Source of the DNA: Paenibacillus sp. J45TS6
Lineage (GTDB): Bacteria; Bacillota; Bacilli; Paenibacillales; Paenibacillaceae
Direction: 5' to 3'
Assembly: GCF_018403285.1 (NCBI RefSeq)
Contig: NZ_BOSJ01000005.1
Location: 62,001-126,000 of the forward strand
Length of the DNA: 64,000 nucleotides
Shown: one piece after another, positions 34,390 to 42,898 of the stretch
Position numbering within the stretch: position 1 is the stretch's first letter
How the letters are laid out: the number at the start of each line of letters is the position of its first letter
The notes under the pieces: generated by a model
What the model was told of the DNA's origin: nothing
Seen by the model: only the letters and a program-made list of their open reading frames with translations
Databases searched by the model: none
Translations under genes and position numbers: made by a program

Positions 34390-35346
34390 GTGCAGACAAG
34401 AACGAATGTTCAGCCAATAAAAGAAGCCGTCCATCCAACACGGCCAAGCCGAATGTTTCGAATTAAGAAAGAATTTCATCGAAGCAAACATTATTACCTG
34501 TTAATGAGTCCATACATGATCATCTTTTTCTTATTTACGGTAATACCCGTTGTATTGTCATTCGGTCTCAGTTTTTTCTATTTCAACATGTTGGAGTTTC
34601 CGCGTTTTGTCGGTTGGCAGAACTACGCCAGACTGTTTTTGAACGATGATATCTTCATGATTGCTTTAAAGAACACATTACTGTTTGCTGTCATTACGGG
34701 ACCTATTAGTTATATAGCCTGCTTTATTTTTGCATGGATTATTAATGAGCTATCACCGAAGGTCCGAGCGTTCATGACTCTCATTTTTTATGCGCCTTCG
34801 ATTTCTGGGAATGTGTTCTTTATATGGCTCATCATTTTTTCTGGAGATAGTTACGGTTATTTAAATGGGTTCCTCATGAAAGCTGGATTTATTCTGGAAC
34901 CCATTCAGTGGCTGCTTGATGAGAAGTATATCCTTGCCATTGTAATGATCGTTCAGCTATGGCTCAGTCTAGGCACGAGTTTCCTGGCGTTTATTGCGGG
35001 GCTCCAGACGATTGACAAAACACTCGTAGAGGCGGGAGCCGTAGACGGTATTAAAAATCGGTGGCAGGAATTATGGTACATTACTCTGCCTTCGATGAGA
35101 CCTCAACTGATGTTTGGGGCAGTCATGCAAATCACAGCCTCCTTTGCTGTTGCAGATATCTCCATTGCTCTAGCAGGCTTCCCAAGTGTTAACTATGCAG
35201 CTCATACCGTTGTGACGCATTTGATGGACTACGGCACCATTCGATTTGAGATGGGATATGCTTCAGCGATCGCAACCGTCTTGTTCTTCTTAATGATTGG
35301 CTCGAACAAGCTGACGCAGAGACTCCTTAGAAAGGTGGGAGAGTAG
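34390..35346 (+). CDS. Sugar ABC transporter permease, LplB/UgpA type
   Basis: 318 residues from a GTG after GGGGTGGGG. Six transmembrane helices are visible, from MIIFFLFTVIPVVLSFGLSF to TVLFFLMIG. The cytoplasmic EAA loop reads EAGAVDGIKNRWQELWYIT. It partners the permease that starts 2 bases after its stop. The set lacks an ATPase. Confidence 0.93.
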   Translation: MQTRTNVQPIKEAVHPTRPSRMFRIKKEFHRSKHYYLLMSPYMIIFFLFTVIPVVLSFGLSFFYFNMLEFPRFVGWQNYARLFLNDDIFMIALKNTLLFAVITGPISYIACFIFAWIINELSPKVRAFMTLIFYAPSISGNVFFIWLIIFSGDSYGYLNGFLMKAGFILEPIQWLLDEKYILAIVMIVQLWLSLGTSFLAFIAGLQTIDKTLVEAGAVDGIKNRWQELWYITLPSMRPQLMFGAVMQITASFAVADISIALAGFPSVNYAAHTVVTHLMDYGTIRFEMGYASAIATVLFFLMIGSNKLTQRLLRKVGE

Positions 35347-35348
35347 AC

Positions 35349-36224
35349 GTGGTATTAAAAATGAGAAATATTTTCCGAACACAGAAGAAACTTAACCGTT
35401 CCTTACCTGTCAACATTATGTTGTTCATCATCCTGGCACTATTTGGTGCATTCATGGCATTACCGCTTATTTATGCCATCAATAACGCATTTAAACCGCT
35501 GGATGAGATATTCATTTTTCCACCGCGTTTCTTTGTTATCAATCCAACGATGGATAATTTCTATGACTTGGTGTCCTTAATGGGAAATTCGTGGGTGCCT
35601 TTAACAAGGTATATCGCTAATACACTGCTGATTACCATTATTGGCACAGTGGGTCATATTTTACTCGCTTCTGCAGCTGCTTATCCGCTGGCGAAACACC
35701 GATTTTTCGGTTCGAAAATCCTATTTTCTATCGTTGTTCTATCCTTGATGTTCTCTGCACATGTTACATCCATTCCCAATTACATGGTTATGTCATGGCT
35801 TGGCTGGATTAATACACATGCATCCATCATTATTCCATCACTTGCTTTTCCGCTAGGCTTGTTCTTAATGAAGCAGTTCATGGAACAAATCCCGGATGCA
35901 CTTATTGAAGCTGCAAAGATTGACGGAGCAAGTGAATATCGTATTTTTTGGAGTATTATTATGCCGAATGTGAAGCCTGCATGGCTTACACTTATGATTT
36001 TACAATTTCCAGCACTGTGGGGATCAGACGGAGGAAGTTTTATCTACAGCGAAAATTTGAAGACACTTCATTATGCGCTGGGTCAGATTATACAAGGCGG
36101 TATTGCCAGAGCAGGTGTCGGGGCAGCCGTTGCACTGCTGCTGATGATTGTTCCAATTACGCTCTTCATTATTTCCCAGAGCAGTGTTATGCAGACAATG
36201 GCGACATCAGGTATGAAGGATTAG
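35349..36224 (+). CDS. Sugar ABC transporter permease, LplC/UgpE type
   Basis: 291 residues from a GTG (an in-frame ATG lies at 35361). Six helices; the EAA loop reads EAAKIDGASEYRIFWSI. It is the second half of the permease dimer with the preceding gene, and the next gene starts 16 bases on. Confidence 0.93.
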   Translation: MVLKMRNIFRTQKKLNRSLPVNIMLFIILALFGAFMALPLIYAINNAFKPLDEIFIFPPRFFVINPTMDNFYDLVSLMGNSWVPLTRYIANTLLITIIGTVGHILLASAAAYPLAKHRFFGSKILFSIVVLSLMFSAHVTSIPNYMVMSWLGWINTHASIIIPSLAFPLGLFLMKQFMEQIPDALIEAAKIDGASEYRIFWSIIMPNVKPAWLTLMILQFPALWGSDGGSFIYSENLKTLHYALGQIIQGGIARAGVGAAVALLLMIVPITLFIISQSSVMQTMATSGMKD

Positions 36225-36240
36225 AAGGGAGCCTTGCACG

Positions 36241-37701
36241 ATGCGGAAGACGAAATCGAAAGGAAAGAAGCTGCTCCTATCAGCAATCTGCTTCATGCTT
36301 GGTGTTACGCTGGGCGGGGGAGTAACAAATGCTGCTGGTGATGGAGCTTCGTATAATTATTCTTTTTGGGGAGAGACCGTTGAAGCGCCTGCAGCCTATC
36401 AGGCAACCGAGTTGTATAGCGGAGCTGATCTTGGTGTAGGACCATTAAAAGAACCTAGTGATCTGCATGTATCAAGTGATCAGCGGATTTATGTACTTGA
36501 TTCGGGTAACAACAGAGTTGTTGTGATGAATAATCGCTTCACTGATGCAGTTACAATTACCTCTTTCGATCATGATGGGAAGGAGGATACTTTTTCCAAT
36601 CCTCAAGGGCTGTTCGTTACAGATCAGAATCATGTAATCGTTGCAGATACAGGAAATAACCGAATCGTTCATTTAGACCAGGATTTTCATTTAGTAAAAG
36701 TGATTGGGGCGCCGGAGTCGGATCTATTGCAAGCTAATTTTCAGTTTCAGCCCGTACGTGTGGTAATGGATAATGCACAGCGTCTGTACGTCATGTCGAC
36801 GGGTGTATTTGACGGATTTATGGAATTTAATGCGGAGGGAGTATTCACTTCTTTTATTGGTGCGAACCGAGTAAAGATCGATCCTATCGATTATTTTTGG
36901 AAGCGAATCTCCACACAAGCGCAGCGCAGTCAGATGATTATGTATACACCTACGGAATTTACGAATCTTGACATTGATAACGAAGGTTTTATTTATGCGA
37001 CCAACGGAGATCAGTGGGGAGACAATATTAAAAAACTGAACGCACAAGGCAATGATATCTTACGGCGTACGGGTTATTTTAACCCCCAAGGCGATATTAA
37101 TTATACGGTAGATGCAGGCCCTTCCCGATTGATTGATATCGAAGTTTCCGATAGTGAAATGTACAGCGTGCTGGATTCGAAGCGCGGAAGAATTTTCACA
37201 TATAACGGGGATGGACACTTAATGTATATCTTTGGCGGTATTGGTAACTTGCTTGGTGAATTTAAAACACCGACAGCGATCGAACGTGTAGGGGATGACT
37301 TTATCGTGCTTGATAAAGCATTGGGTGAGATCACTTTGTTCCGTACGACTGCTTATGGAAGAACACTTAATGAAGCTGTACGCAGCTATTATCGCGGTGA
37401 TGAAGAGAAAGCTTATGAGTTATTTAATGAAACGATAAATATGAACGCAAATTTAGAATTTGCTTATTCTGGAATCGGTAAAGCGCTGCTAAGGCAAGGG
37501 GATTATAAAGATGCAATGAGTTATTTTGATCGAAGTATGGATCTGGCTAATTACTCCAAGTCGTTCCTGCTCTACCGCAAAGAATTGTTGCGAGATTATT
37601 TCGGTACGATCATGACTTTACTCGTCCTGGGTGTTGTAGCCTTCGTAGGAGCTCGTATATACCGAAAATCCGTGCGGAGAAAAAGAGGTGTGTCTGCTTG
37701 A
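36241..37701 (+). CDS. Secreted NHL-propeller plus TPR protein with C-terminal membrane anchor
   Basis: 486 residues. A signal peptide (about 1-32, cleavage near TNAAG) is followed by an NHL-type beta-propeller (about 60-375) with repeats such as GPLKEPSDLHVSSDQRIYV, DSGNNRVV and DTGNNRIVHL. One or two TPR-like helix pairs follow (about 380-440: AVRSYYRGDEEKAYELF, GKALLRQGDYKDAMSYF). A single transmembrane helix (about 455-473) and a basic tail (RKSVRRKRG) end the chain. The propeller and TPR therefore face outside. It overlaps the Yip1-like gene by 4 bases, which argues that the two work together. Its role within the uptake locus is unknown. Confidence 0.8.
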   Translation: MRKTKSKGKKLLLSAICFMLGVTLGGGVTNAAGDGASYNYSFWGETVEAPAAYQATELYSGADLGVGPLKEPSDLHVSSDQRIYVLDSGNNRVVVMNNRFTDAVTITSFDHDGKEDTFSNPQGLFVTDQNHVIVADTGNNRIVHLDQDFHLVKVIGAPESDLLQANFQFQPVRVVMDNAQRLYVMSTGVFDGFMEFNAEGVFTSFIGANRVKIDPIDYFWKRISTQAQRSQMIMYTPTEFTNLDIDNEGFIYATNGDQWGDNIKKLNAQGNDILRRTGYFNPQGDINYTVDAGPSRLIDIEVSDSEMYSVLDSKRGRIFTYNGDGHLMYIFGGIGNLLGEFKTPTAIERVGDDFIVLDKALGEITLFRTTAYGRTLNEAVRSYYRGDEEKAYELFNETINMNANLEFAYSGIGKALLRQGDYKDAMSYFDRSMDLANYSKSFLLYRKELLRDYFGTIMTLLVLGVVAFVGARIYRKSVRRKRGVSA

Positions 37702-38324
37702 ATAAAGAACTCATAACATTCCCTTTACAGCTGATCGTGCATCCGTTTAACGGATTTTGGGATTTGAAATATGAGCAAACCCAGAAAAAGAATTTGATGA
37801 TCTCATACCTCATTCTGTTTTTTCTGGTGATTACGAATATTTTAAGCACACAGTACAGTGGTATTTTGGTCAACTTGTATAACCCGAAGGACATGAACAG
37901 TCTTTTGGAAGTCGTATATATCGTTGTTCCCGTACTATTTTGGTGCGTTGCCAACTGGTCACTGACTACGCTTATGGATGGAGAAGGAAAATTTGTTGAA
38001 ATCTTTACATCAACATGTTTTGCCTTACTCCCCCTTGTTATCATTAACTTTCCTTGGATTTGGCTGAGTAACATCATTTCCTTACAGGAAGCCACTTTTT
38101 ATTATTTTTCCAATGCACTTTCTATTCTTTGGTTTCTATTCCTGCTATTCGTAGGCAATATGACCGTACATCAATTCACTCCTGCAAAAACCATTGGTAT
38201 TATGCTGCTAACGGTGGTTGCAATGGGGTTCATGGCTTTTATCGGTATGCTGTTTTTCAGTCTGGTTCAGCAAATTGTGTCCTTCATATCCGTCATCTAT
38301 CAAGAACTGGTTATGAGGAGTTAG
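37698..38324 (+). CDS. Yip1-family polytopic membrane protein
   Basis: 208 residues from a TTG overlapping the stop of the preceding gene by 4 bases. It has the Yip1-type N-terminus (LIVHPFNGFWDLKYE), then about five transmembrane helices (roughly 32-50, 68-90, 105-125, 140-158, 170-192). No catalytic motif is apparent. The tight coupling with the NHL/TPR protein and DUF5696 protein suggests a shared membrane complex beside the permeases. Confidence 0.75.
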   Translation: MNKELITFPLQLIVHPFNGFWDLKYEQTQKKNLMISYLILFFLVITNILSTQYSGILVNLYNPKDMNSLLEVVYIVVPVLFWCVANWSLTTLMDGEGKFVEIFTSTCFALLPLVIINFPWIWLSNIISLQEATFYYFSNALSILWFLFLLFVGNMTVHQFTPAKTIGIMLLTVVAMGFMAFIGMLFFSLVQQIVSFISVIYQELVMRS

Positions 38325-38340
38325 GGAAGGAGGGAGAGAG

Positions 38341-40905
38341 ATGAATATGAATTCTAAAAAAGCACTTATTGGTGTAGGTATCGTGTGCTGCCTGCTTCTC
38401 AGCAGTTGTTCAGGTACGGATTCAGCTAAACTGGTCAGCGCAAATCAAACGGAGACCGAGACGAAAGTATTTGAACAGGGTAAGCCGCTCACAGCTTCCT
38501 TCACCGATTCCCGTGCAGCGAATATGAAGGGAGTAGCCGAAAATGATTCATTACGATTTCTCGTGGACGAAGAATCTGGATCAGTAGCGGTCATTCATAA
38601 AGCCAGCGGTGAAATTTGGTACAGCAACCCTTCTGACCGAGATACGGATGCTTTGGCTGCTGGTGTCAATAAAAGTGAGTTATCTGCTCAGATGAAGCTT
38701 CAATATTACAACTCGTTTGGTCAAGTGAATTCGGTTAACTCATATACAGATGCAGTGATGCATAAGCAAATTAATTTTGAACCGATTGAGAATGGAGTAA
38801 GAGTGAATTATCAATTCGGGACAAGTGCCAAGTCAGCTGAGGATATGCCGCAGAAGATTAGTAAAACGCGCTATGAAGGACTCCTCGCTAAATTAGATAA
38901 AACGAATCAGCGGGCACTTATGCTGGTTTACACAGAAGACAGTGATGCTGAGGTTTTTGTTCGTAATGATGGAGCGTTAAAGGGTCTTCAGCTCGACCGA
39001 GCACTCAAAGCTTTTGAAGAGGCAGGGTATACGGAAGAAGAGCTTGCCATCGATATTGAAGAAAACAACCTGGATCAAACGAAGCCAGAACCTCGATTGT
39101 TCCTAGCTTCTATTGAATACACGCTGGACGGTGACAGTCTTGTAGCAAGAGTGCCTGCGGATCGAATTGAATACCCAGAAAAGTATCCTCTTGGAACGCT
39201 GTCTCTTCTTAGTTACTTTGGGGCAGGAAGTTCAAAGGAGGAAGGTTCTCTATTCGTACCGGACGGATCAGGTGCACTCATTCATTTTAACAATGGAAAA
39301 ACGCAGTATCCTGCTTATCAACAGCCGGTCTATGGTACAGATAAAACCATGGATCGAACGGAAGATGCGCTAAGTACGGAAGCCATAAGATTGCCGGTAT
39401 TCGGCATTTTGCGGGAAAACGCTGCATTCCTCGGTATTATTGAAGAAGGAGCACCCGCAGCAACGGTTAATGCGGATATTAGCGGCAAGGTAAACAGTTA
39501 CAACTATGTATACCCAAGCTTTACTGTACTGAATAAGAGAGACATGACTTTGGATGCGAACGGACAACAACGATCCATTCCTTCATTTCAAGAGCGTCCG
39601 ATGGCGACCGACTTTACTATTCGGTATGCGTTCCTTGGCGGCAATCAAGCCTCCTATTCAGGAATGGCAGCTTATTATCAACAATATCTAGATCAGAACA
39701 ATGGTCTTCCACAAAAAGAACAATCCGAACAGAATTCGGACAATATTCCGTTTTATCTTCAACTGATTGGCAGTATTTCAAAACAAAAGCATTTTGCCGG
39801 CATTCCTTATCAGGCCTTAGAACCTTTAACTACGTTCGAGCAAGCTAAAGACATTATTACGGAATTACAAGAACGTGAAATCCGTGATATTAAGCTGAGA
39901 TATGCAGGATGGTTTAACGAAGGACTCAATCATAAGGTGCCCGATAAGATCTCGGTTGATCAGGCAATTGGCGGGAAGGCAGGAATGAAATCATTCGCTT
40001 TGTTTGCAAAAGAACAAAACATTTCATTATTTCCGGACGTCGCCGTTTTAATGGCCAATTCAGGTTCTAGCTTTAATAAAGCAAAAGAAGCAGCAAGAAC
40101 GCTCAAAGGGGATCCTGCAACGCTGTATCCTCTCGATGTAGCTATGGGACGCCGAGATCGCAGCAGACTGCCTTCGTACATTATTTCTCCAAAGACAGCA
40201 AACGCATTGATGGAAGACTTACTAAAGGAATTCCAGAAATATGACACAGGCGGTATTTCACTGAGAGATCTGGCAGATGTACTTAACAGTGATTTTCGTA
40301 AAAATAAGCTGATTGATCGGATAGAATCTGAGCAGTTATCCATACAGTCTCTTGAAAAAATAAAAGAATCGGGGATCGATGTTTTGGCAGAGGGCGGGAA
40401 TGCTTATACACTTCCATACCTTACAGACATTATGAATGCACCGATGACAAGCAGTAAGTTTAAGATTGAAGACGAAGAGATTCCATTTTATCAAATGGTC
40501 GTGCGTGGATACATCGATTACACCGGCGATCCTTATAATCTATCTACGTACACCGATGTGAAGCCATACATTTTAAAAAGTTTGGAATATGGGGCTAATG
40601 TATATTTTGAATGGATTCACGAACCTAACTACAAAGTAAAAGATTCAGAAGATAGTCATTTATATGCCGTGAATTACAAACTATGGATCGATGAGGCTTC
40701 GGATATCTACCGTGAAGTCAATGCCATCCTGAAGAACGTGAAGAATGAAAGCATTACTCATCATGAGAAACTTGCTGACGGTGTGTTTCGGACAGAATAT
40801 GAGAATGGCTTATTCATTATTGTGAATTATAATCGCTCTGCCGTTACATTCGACGGGCGAACAATCGAAGCCGAGAGTTATGTGACGGGTGGTGCAGATT
40901 CATGA
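38341..40905 (+). CDS. DUF5696-family surface lipoprotein, glycosidase-like
   Basis: 854 residues behind GGAAGGAGGG. A lipobox LLLSSC places it on the outer face of the membrane. The N-terminal 320 residues are beta-rich (VDEESGSVAVIHKASGEIWY). Residues about 470-790 look like a TIM barrel (YLQLIGSISKQ, LREREIRDIKLRYAGWFNEG read in parts, LFPDVAVLMAN, GISLRDLADVLNSD, GIDVLAEGGNAYTL), and a small beta domain ends it. Proteins of this type recur in Paenibacillus sugar-uptake loci and resemble retaining glycosidases, but no catalytic pair can be assigned with certainty. It overlaps the next permease gene by 4 bases. Confidence 0.75.
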   Translation: MNMNSKKALIGVGIVCCLLLSSCSGTDSAKLVSANQTETETKVFEQGKPLTASFTDSRAANMKGVAENDSLRFLVDEESGSVAVIHKASGEIWYSNPSDRDTDALAAGVNKSELSAQMKLQYYNSFGQVNSVNSYTDAVMHKQINFEPIENGVRVNYQFGTSAKSAEDMPQKISKTRYEGLLAKLDKTNQRALMLVYTEDSDAEVFVRNDGALKGLQLDRALKAFEEAGYTEEELAIDIEENNLDQTKPEPRLFLASIEYTLDGDSLVARVPADRIEYPEKYPLGTLSLLSYFGAGSSKEEGSLFVPDGSGALIHFNNGKTQYPAYQQPVYGTDKTMDRTEDALSTEAIRLPVFGILRENAAFLGIIEEGAPAATVNADISGKVNSYNYVYPSFTVLNKRDMTLDANGQQRSIPSFQERPMATDFTIRYAFLGGNQASYSGMAAYYQQYLDQNNGLPQKEQSEQNSDNIPFYLQLIGSISKQKHFAGIPYQALEPLTTFEQAKDIITELQEREIRDIKLRYAGWFNEGLNHKVPDKISVDQAIGGKAGMKSFALFAKEQNISLFPDVAVLMANSGSSFNKAKEAARTLKGDPATLYPLDVAMGRRDRSRLPSYIISPKTANALMEDLLKEFQKYDTGGISLRDLADVLNSDFRKNKLIDRIESEQLSIQSLEKIKESGIDVLAEGGNAYTLPYLTDIMNAPMTSSKFKIEDEEIPFYQMVVRGYIDYTGDPYNLSTYTDVKPYILKSLEYGANVYFEWIHEPNYKVKDSEDSHLYAVNYKLWIDEASDIYREVNAILKNVKNESITHHEKLADGVFRTEYENGLFIIVNYNRSAVTFDGRTIEAESYVTGGADS

Positions 40906-41813
40906 AGTCCTTTATGAAGCTTGGATTGAAAGAACGAACTTACGCACAACAAAAAGCATTTTGGGGATTCATCTATGTCTTGCCATGGGCATTGGGTTTC
41001 ATTTTCTTCTTTTTGGTTCCATTGTTATCTTCACTCAGATACAGTTTCAGCAATGTAGAGGCAAATTCATCGGGGATTTCCATATCGTTTGCTGGAATGA
41101 AGAATTATATCGAAGCATTAACAGTCAATACGAGCTTTAACCGTACATTGACGGAAGCGATCATTAATATGGTGGTCAATGTACCGCTGATTGTCATCTT
41201 CAGCTTGTTCCTGGCGGTTCTCTTGAATCAGAAATTTGCTTTACGGTCGATAGCCAGATCGGTGTTTTTCTTACCAGTAATTTTGTCTTCTGGTATCATT
41301 CTGAGTTTAGAGAGCTCAAGTTTGGTTCAGGCGATTAATGATCAAAGTCAGAGCTCAGGTATTCTAAGAGGGTTTGGCAGTTTTGAACTTTCGAATATGA
41401 TGCTTCAGGCGGGTGTCAGTGAAACCATCGTTGATTATTTGACGGGAGCTGTGGACCGAATTTATCAGATTGTCAGCCAATCTGGAGTTCAGATCCTCAT
41501 TTTCCTGGCAGCCATTCAGACCATATCGCCTCAATTGTATGAAGCATCGAAGATCGAGGGTGCTACAGGATATGAAGCTTTTTGGAAAATTACCTTTCCC
41601 ATGGTAAGTCCCATTATCCTGGTAAATATGATTTATACCATTATCGATTCCTTCTCTCGTAATGATCTTACGGAGCTAATTCGTAATACGGGTTTCGTGA
41701 ATTTTAATTTTGGTCTTAGCTCGGCAATGGCCTGGATTTATTTTGTGGCAATAGCCATTATCCTGTTGATCAGCACGTATCTCGTATCTAGAAAAGTCTT
41801 TTATCAGGATTAG
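40902..41813 (+). CDS. Sugar ABC transporter permease, first of the second pair
   Basis: 303 residues, ATG at 40902 overlapping the DUF5696 stop. Six helices with a longer extracellular loop (about 125-180) than usual. The EAA loop reads EASKIEGATGYEAFWKI. It pairs with the permease 17 bases downstream and is not closely similar to the first permease pair. Confidence 0.92.
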   Translation: MKSFMKLGLKERTYAQQKAFWGFIYVLPWALGFIFFFLVPLLSSLRYSFSNVEANSSGISISFAGMKNYIEALTVNTSFNRTLTEAIINMVVNVPLIVIFSLFLAVLLNQKFALRSIARSVFFLPVILSSGIILSLESSSLVQAINDQSQSSGILRGFGSFELSNMMLQAGVSETIVDYLTGAVDRIYQIVSQSGVQILIFLAAIQTISPQLYEASKIEGATGYEAFWKITFPMVSPIILVNMIYTIIDSFSRNDLTELIRNTGFVNFNFGLSSAMAWIYFVAIAIILLISTYLVSRKVFYQD

Positions 41814-41830
41814 GAAGAAGGTGGGTAAGG

Positions 41831-42781
41831 ATGATCTTTTCCCGGTTTATATCACTTGACAATTGGAAGAAATGGTTATGGATAATCGTCCGGTTTACAC
41901 TAATTATAGGATTATCGTTTGTCATTTTGTTTCCGATACTTCAAAAAATTTCAACGGCAGTTAAGCATCAGAACGACTTGTATTCTCCCATTGTGGTGTG
42001 GATTCCACAGAATTTCACGCTTGATAATTTTATTAATGCCATTCAAATTATGGATTATTGGGAGACCTTACTGAATACATTTGCATTATCCGCAACAACG
42101 ACGATTCTGACAGCGATTTCATGTGCATTTGCTGGGTATGGTTTTGCCCGTCTGAAGTTTAAGGGAAGCAATCTGTTATTTGCTGGAGTGATCTTGACGA
42201 TACTCGTTCCGCCGACTACGATTCTAATTCCTATCTATCTAAACTTAAAAGATTTTAATCTTATGGGCATTATTCCGTTATTTACAGGTGGAAAATCTAT
42301 TAATTTGCTTAACACGTATTGGCCGTTTATTTTGACATCAGTAACAGCAAATTCACTTAAGGCAGGATTATATATCTTTATCTTCCGTCAGTTCTTTAGA
42401 GGTGTTCCTAAAGAGGTGGAAGAAGCGGCCTATATCGATGGTGCAGGTGTAGGTAAAACATTTATTCGAATCATGTTACCGAATGCCGTTCCCGCTATTG
42501 TTACAACACTTCTCTTCTCTTTTGTCTGGCAGTGGAATGACAGCTTCTTTACAACAACGTATCTGACTTCAAGTAAGGTTATGTCAACCCAATTGTCTTC
42601 ACTGCCTTATAATCTGGCAATCGAGCTCTCCGGAGGCGATGCTTCAAAAGCGGATCCATTCTACTTAAGTATGGTGCAAGATACGGGCATTCTGCTTGCG
42701 ATTTTACCGCTTATTATCATTTATTTATTCGTTCAGCGTTACTTTGTTGAAAGTATTGAACGAACAGGTATTGTCGGATAG
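41831..42781 (+). CDS. Sugar ABC transporter permease, second of the second pair
   Basis: 316 residues with six helices. The EAA loop reads EAAYIDGAGVGKTFIRIM. ATG after AAGGTGGG. It ends the permease section of the locus; a terminator follows at 42804-42844. Confidence 0.92.
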   Translation: MIFSRFISLDNWKKWLWIIVRFTLIIGLSFVILFPILQKISTAVKHQNDLYSPIVVWIPQNFTLDNFINAIQIMDYWETLLNTFALSATTTILTAISCAFAGYGFARLKFKGSNLLFAGVILTILVPPTTILIPIYLNLKDFNLMGIIPLFTGGKSINLLNTYWPFILTSVTANSLKAGLYIFIFRQFFRGVPKEVEEAAYIDGAGVGKTFIRIMLPNAVPAIVTTLLFSFVWQWNDSFFTTTYLTSSKVMSTQLSSLPYNLAIELSGGDASKADPFYLSMVQDTGILLAILPLIIIYLFVQRYFVESIERTGIVG

Positions 42782-42803
42782 TTCAATGAGATCACTTCGA
42801 AAG

Positions 42804-42844
42804 AAAGCGTCTTGCCACTCTAAGAGCTTGTGCAAGGCGTTTTT
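42804..42844 (+). terminator. Terminator after the permease operon
   Basis: AAAGCGTCTTGC pairs with GCAAGGCGTTTT (12 bp, two G-T pairs) around a 16-base loop, with a T-run completing the 3' arm. Confidence 0.7.
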
Positions 42845-42898
42845 ACTTGTTCAAAACCACGGGTGTAAATGAATAATCATTCTTATGTGGAGGGTGCT

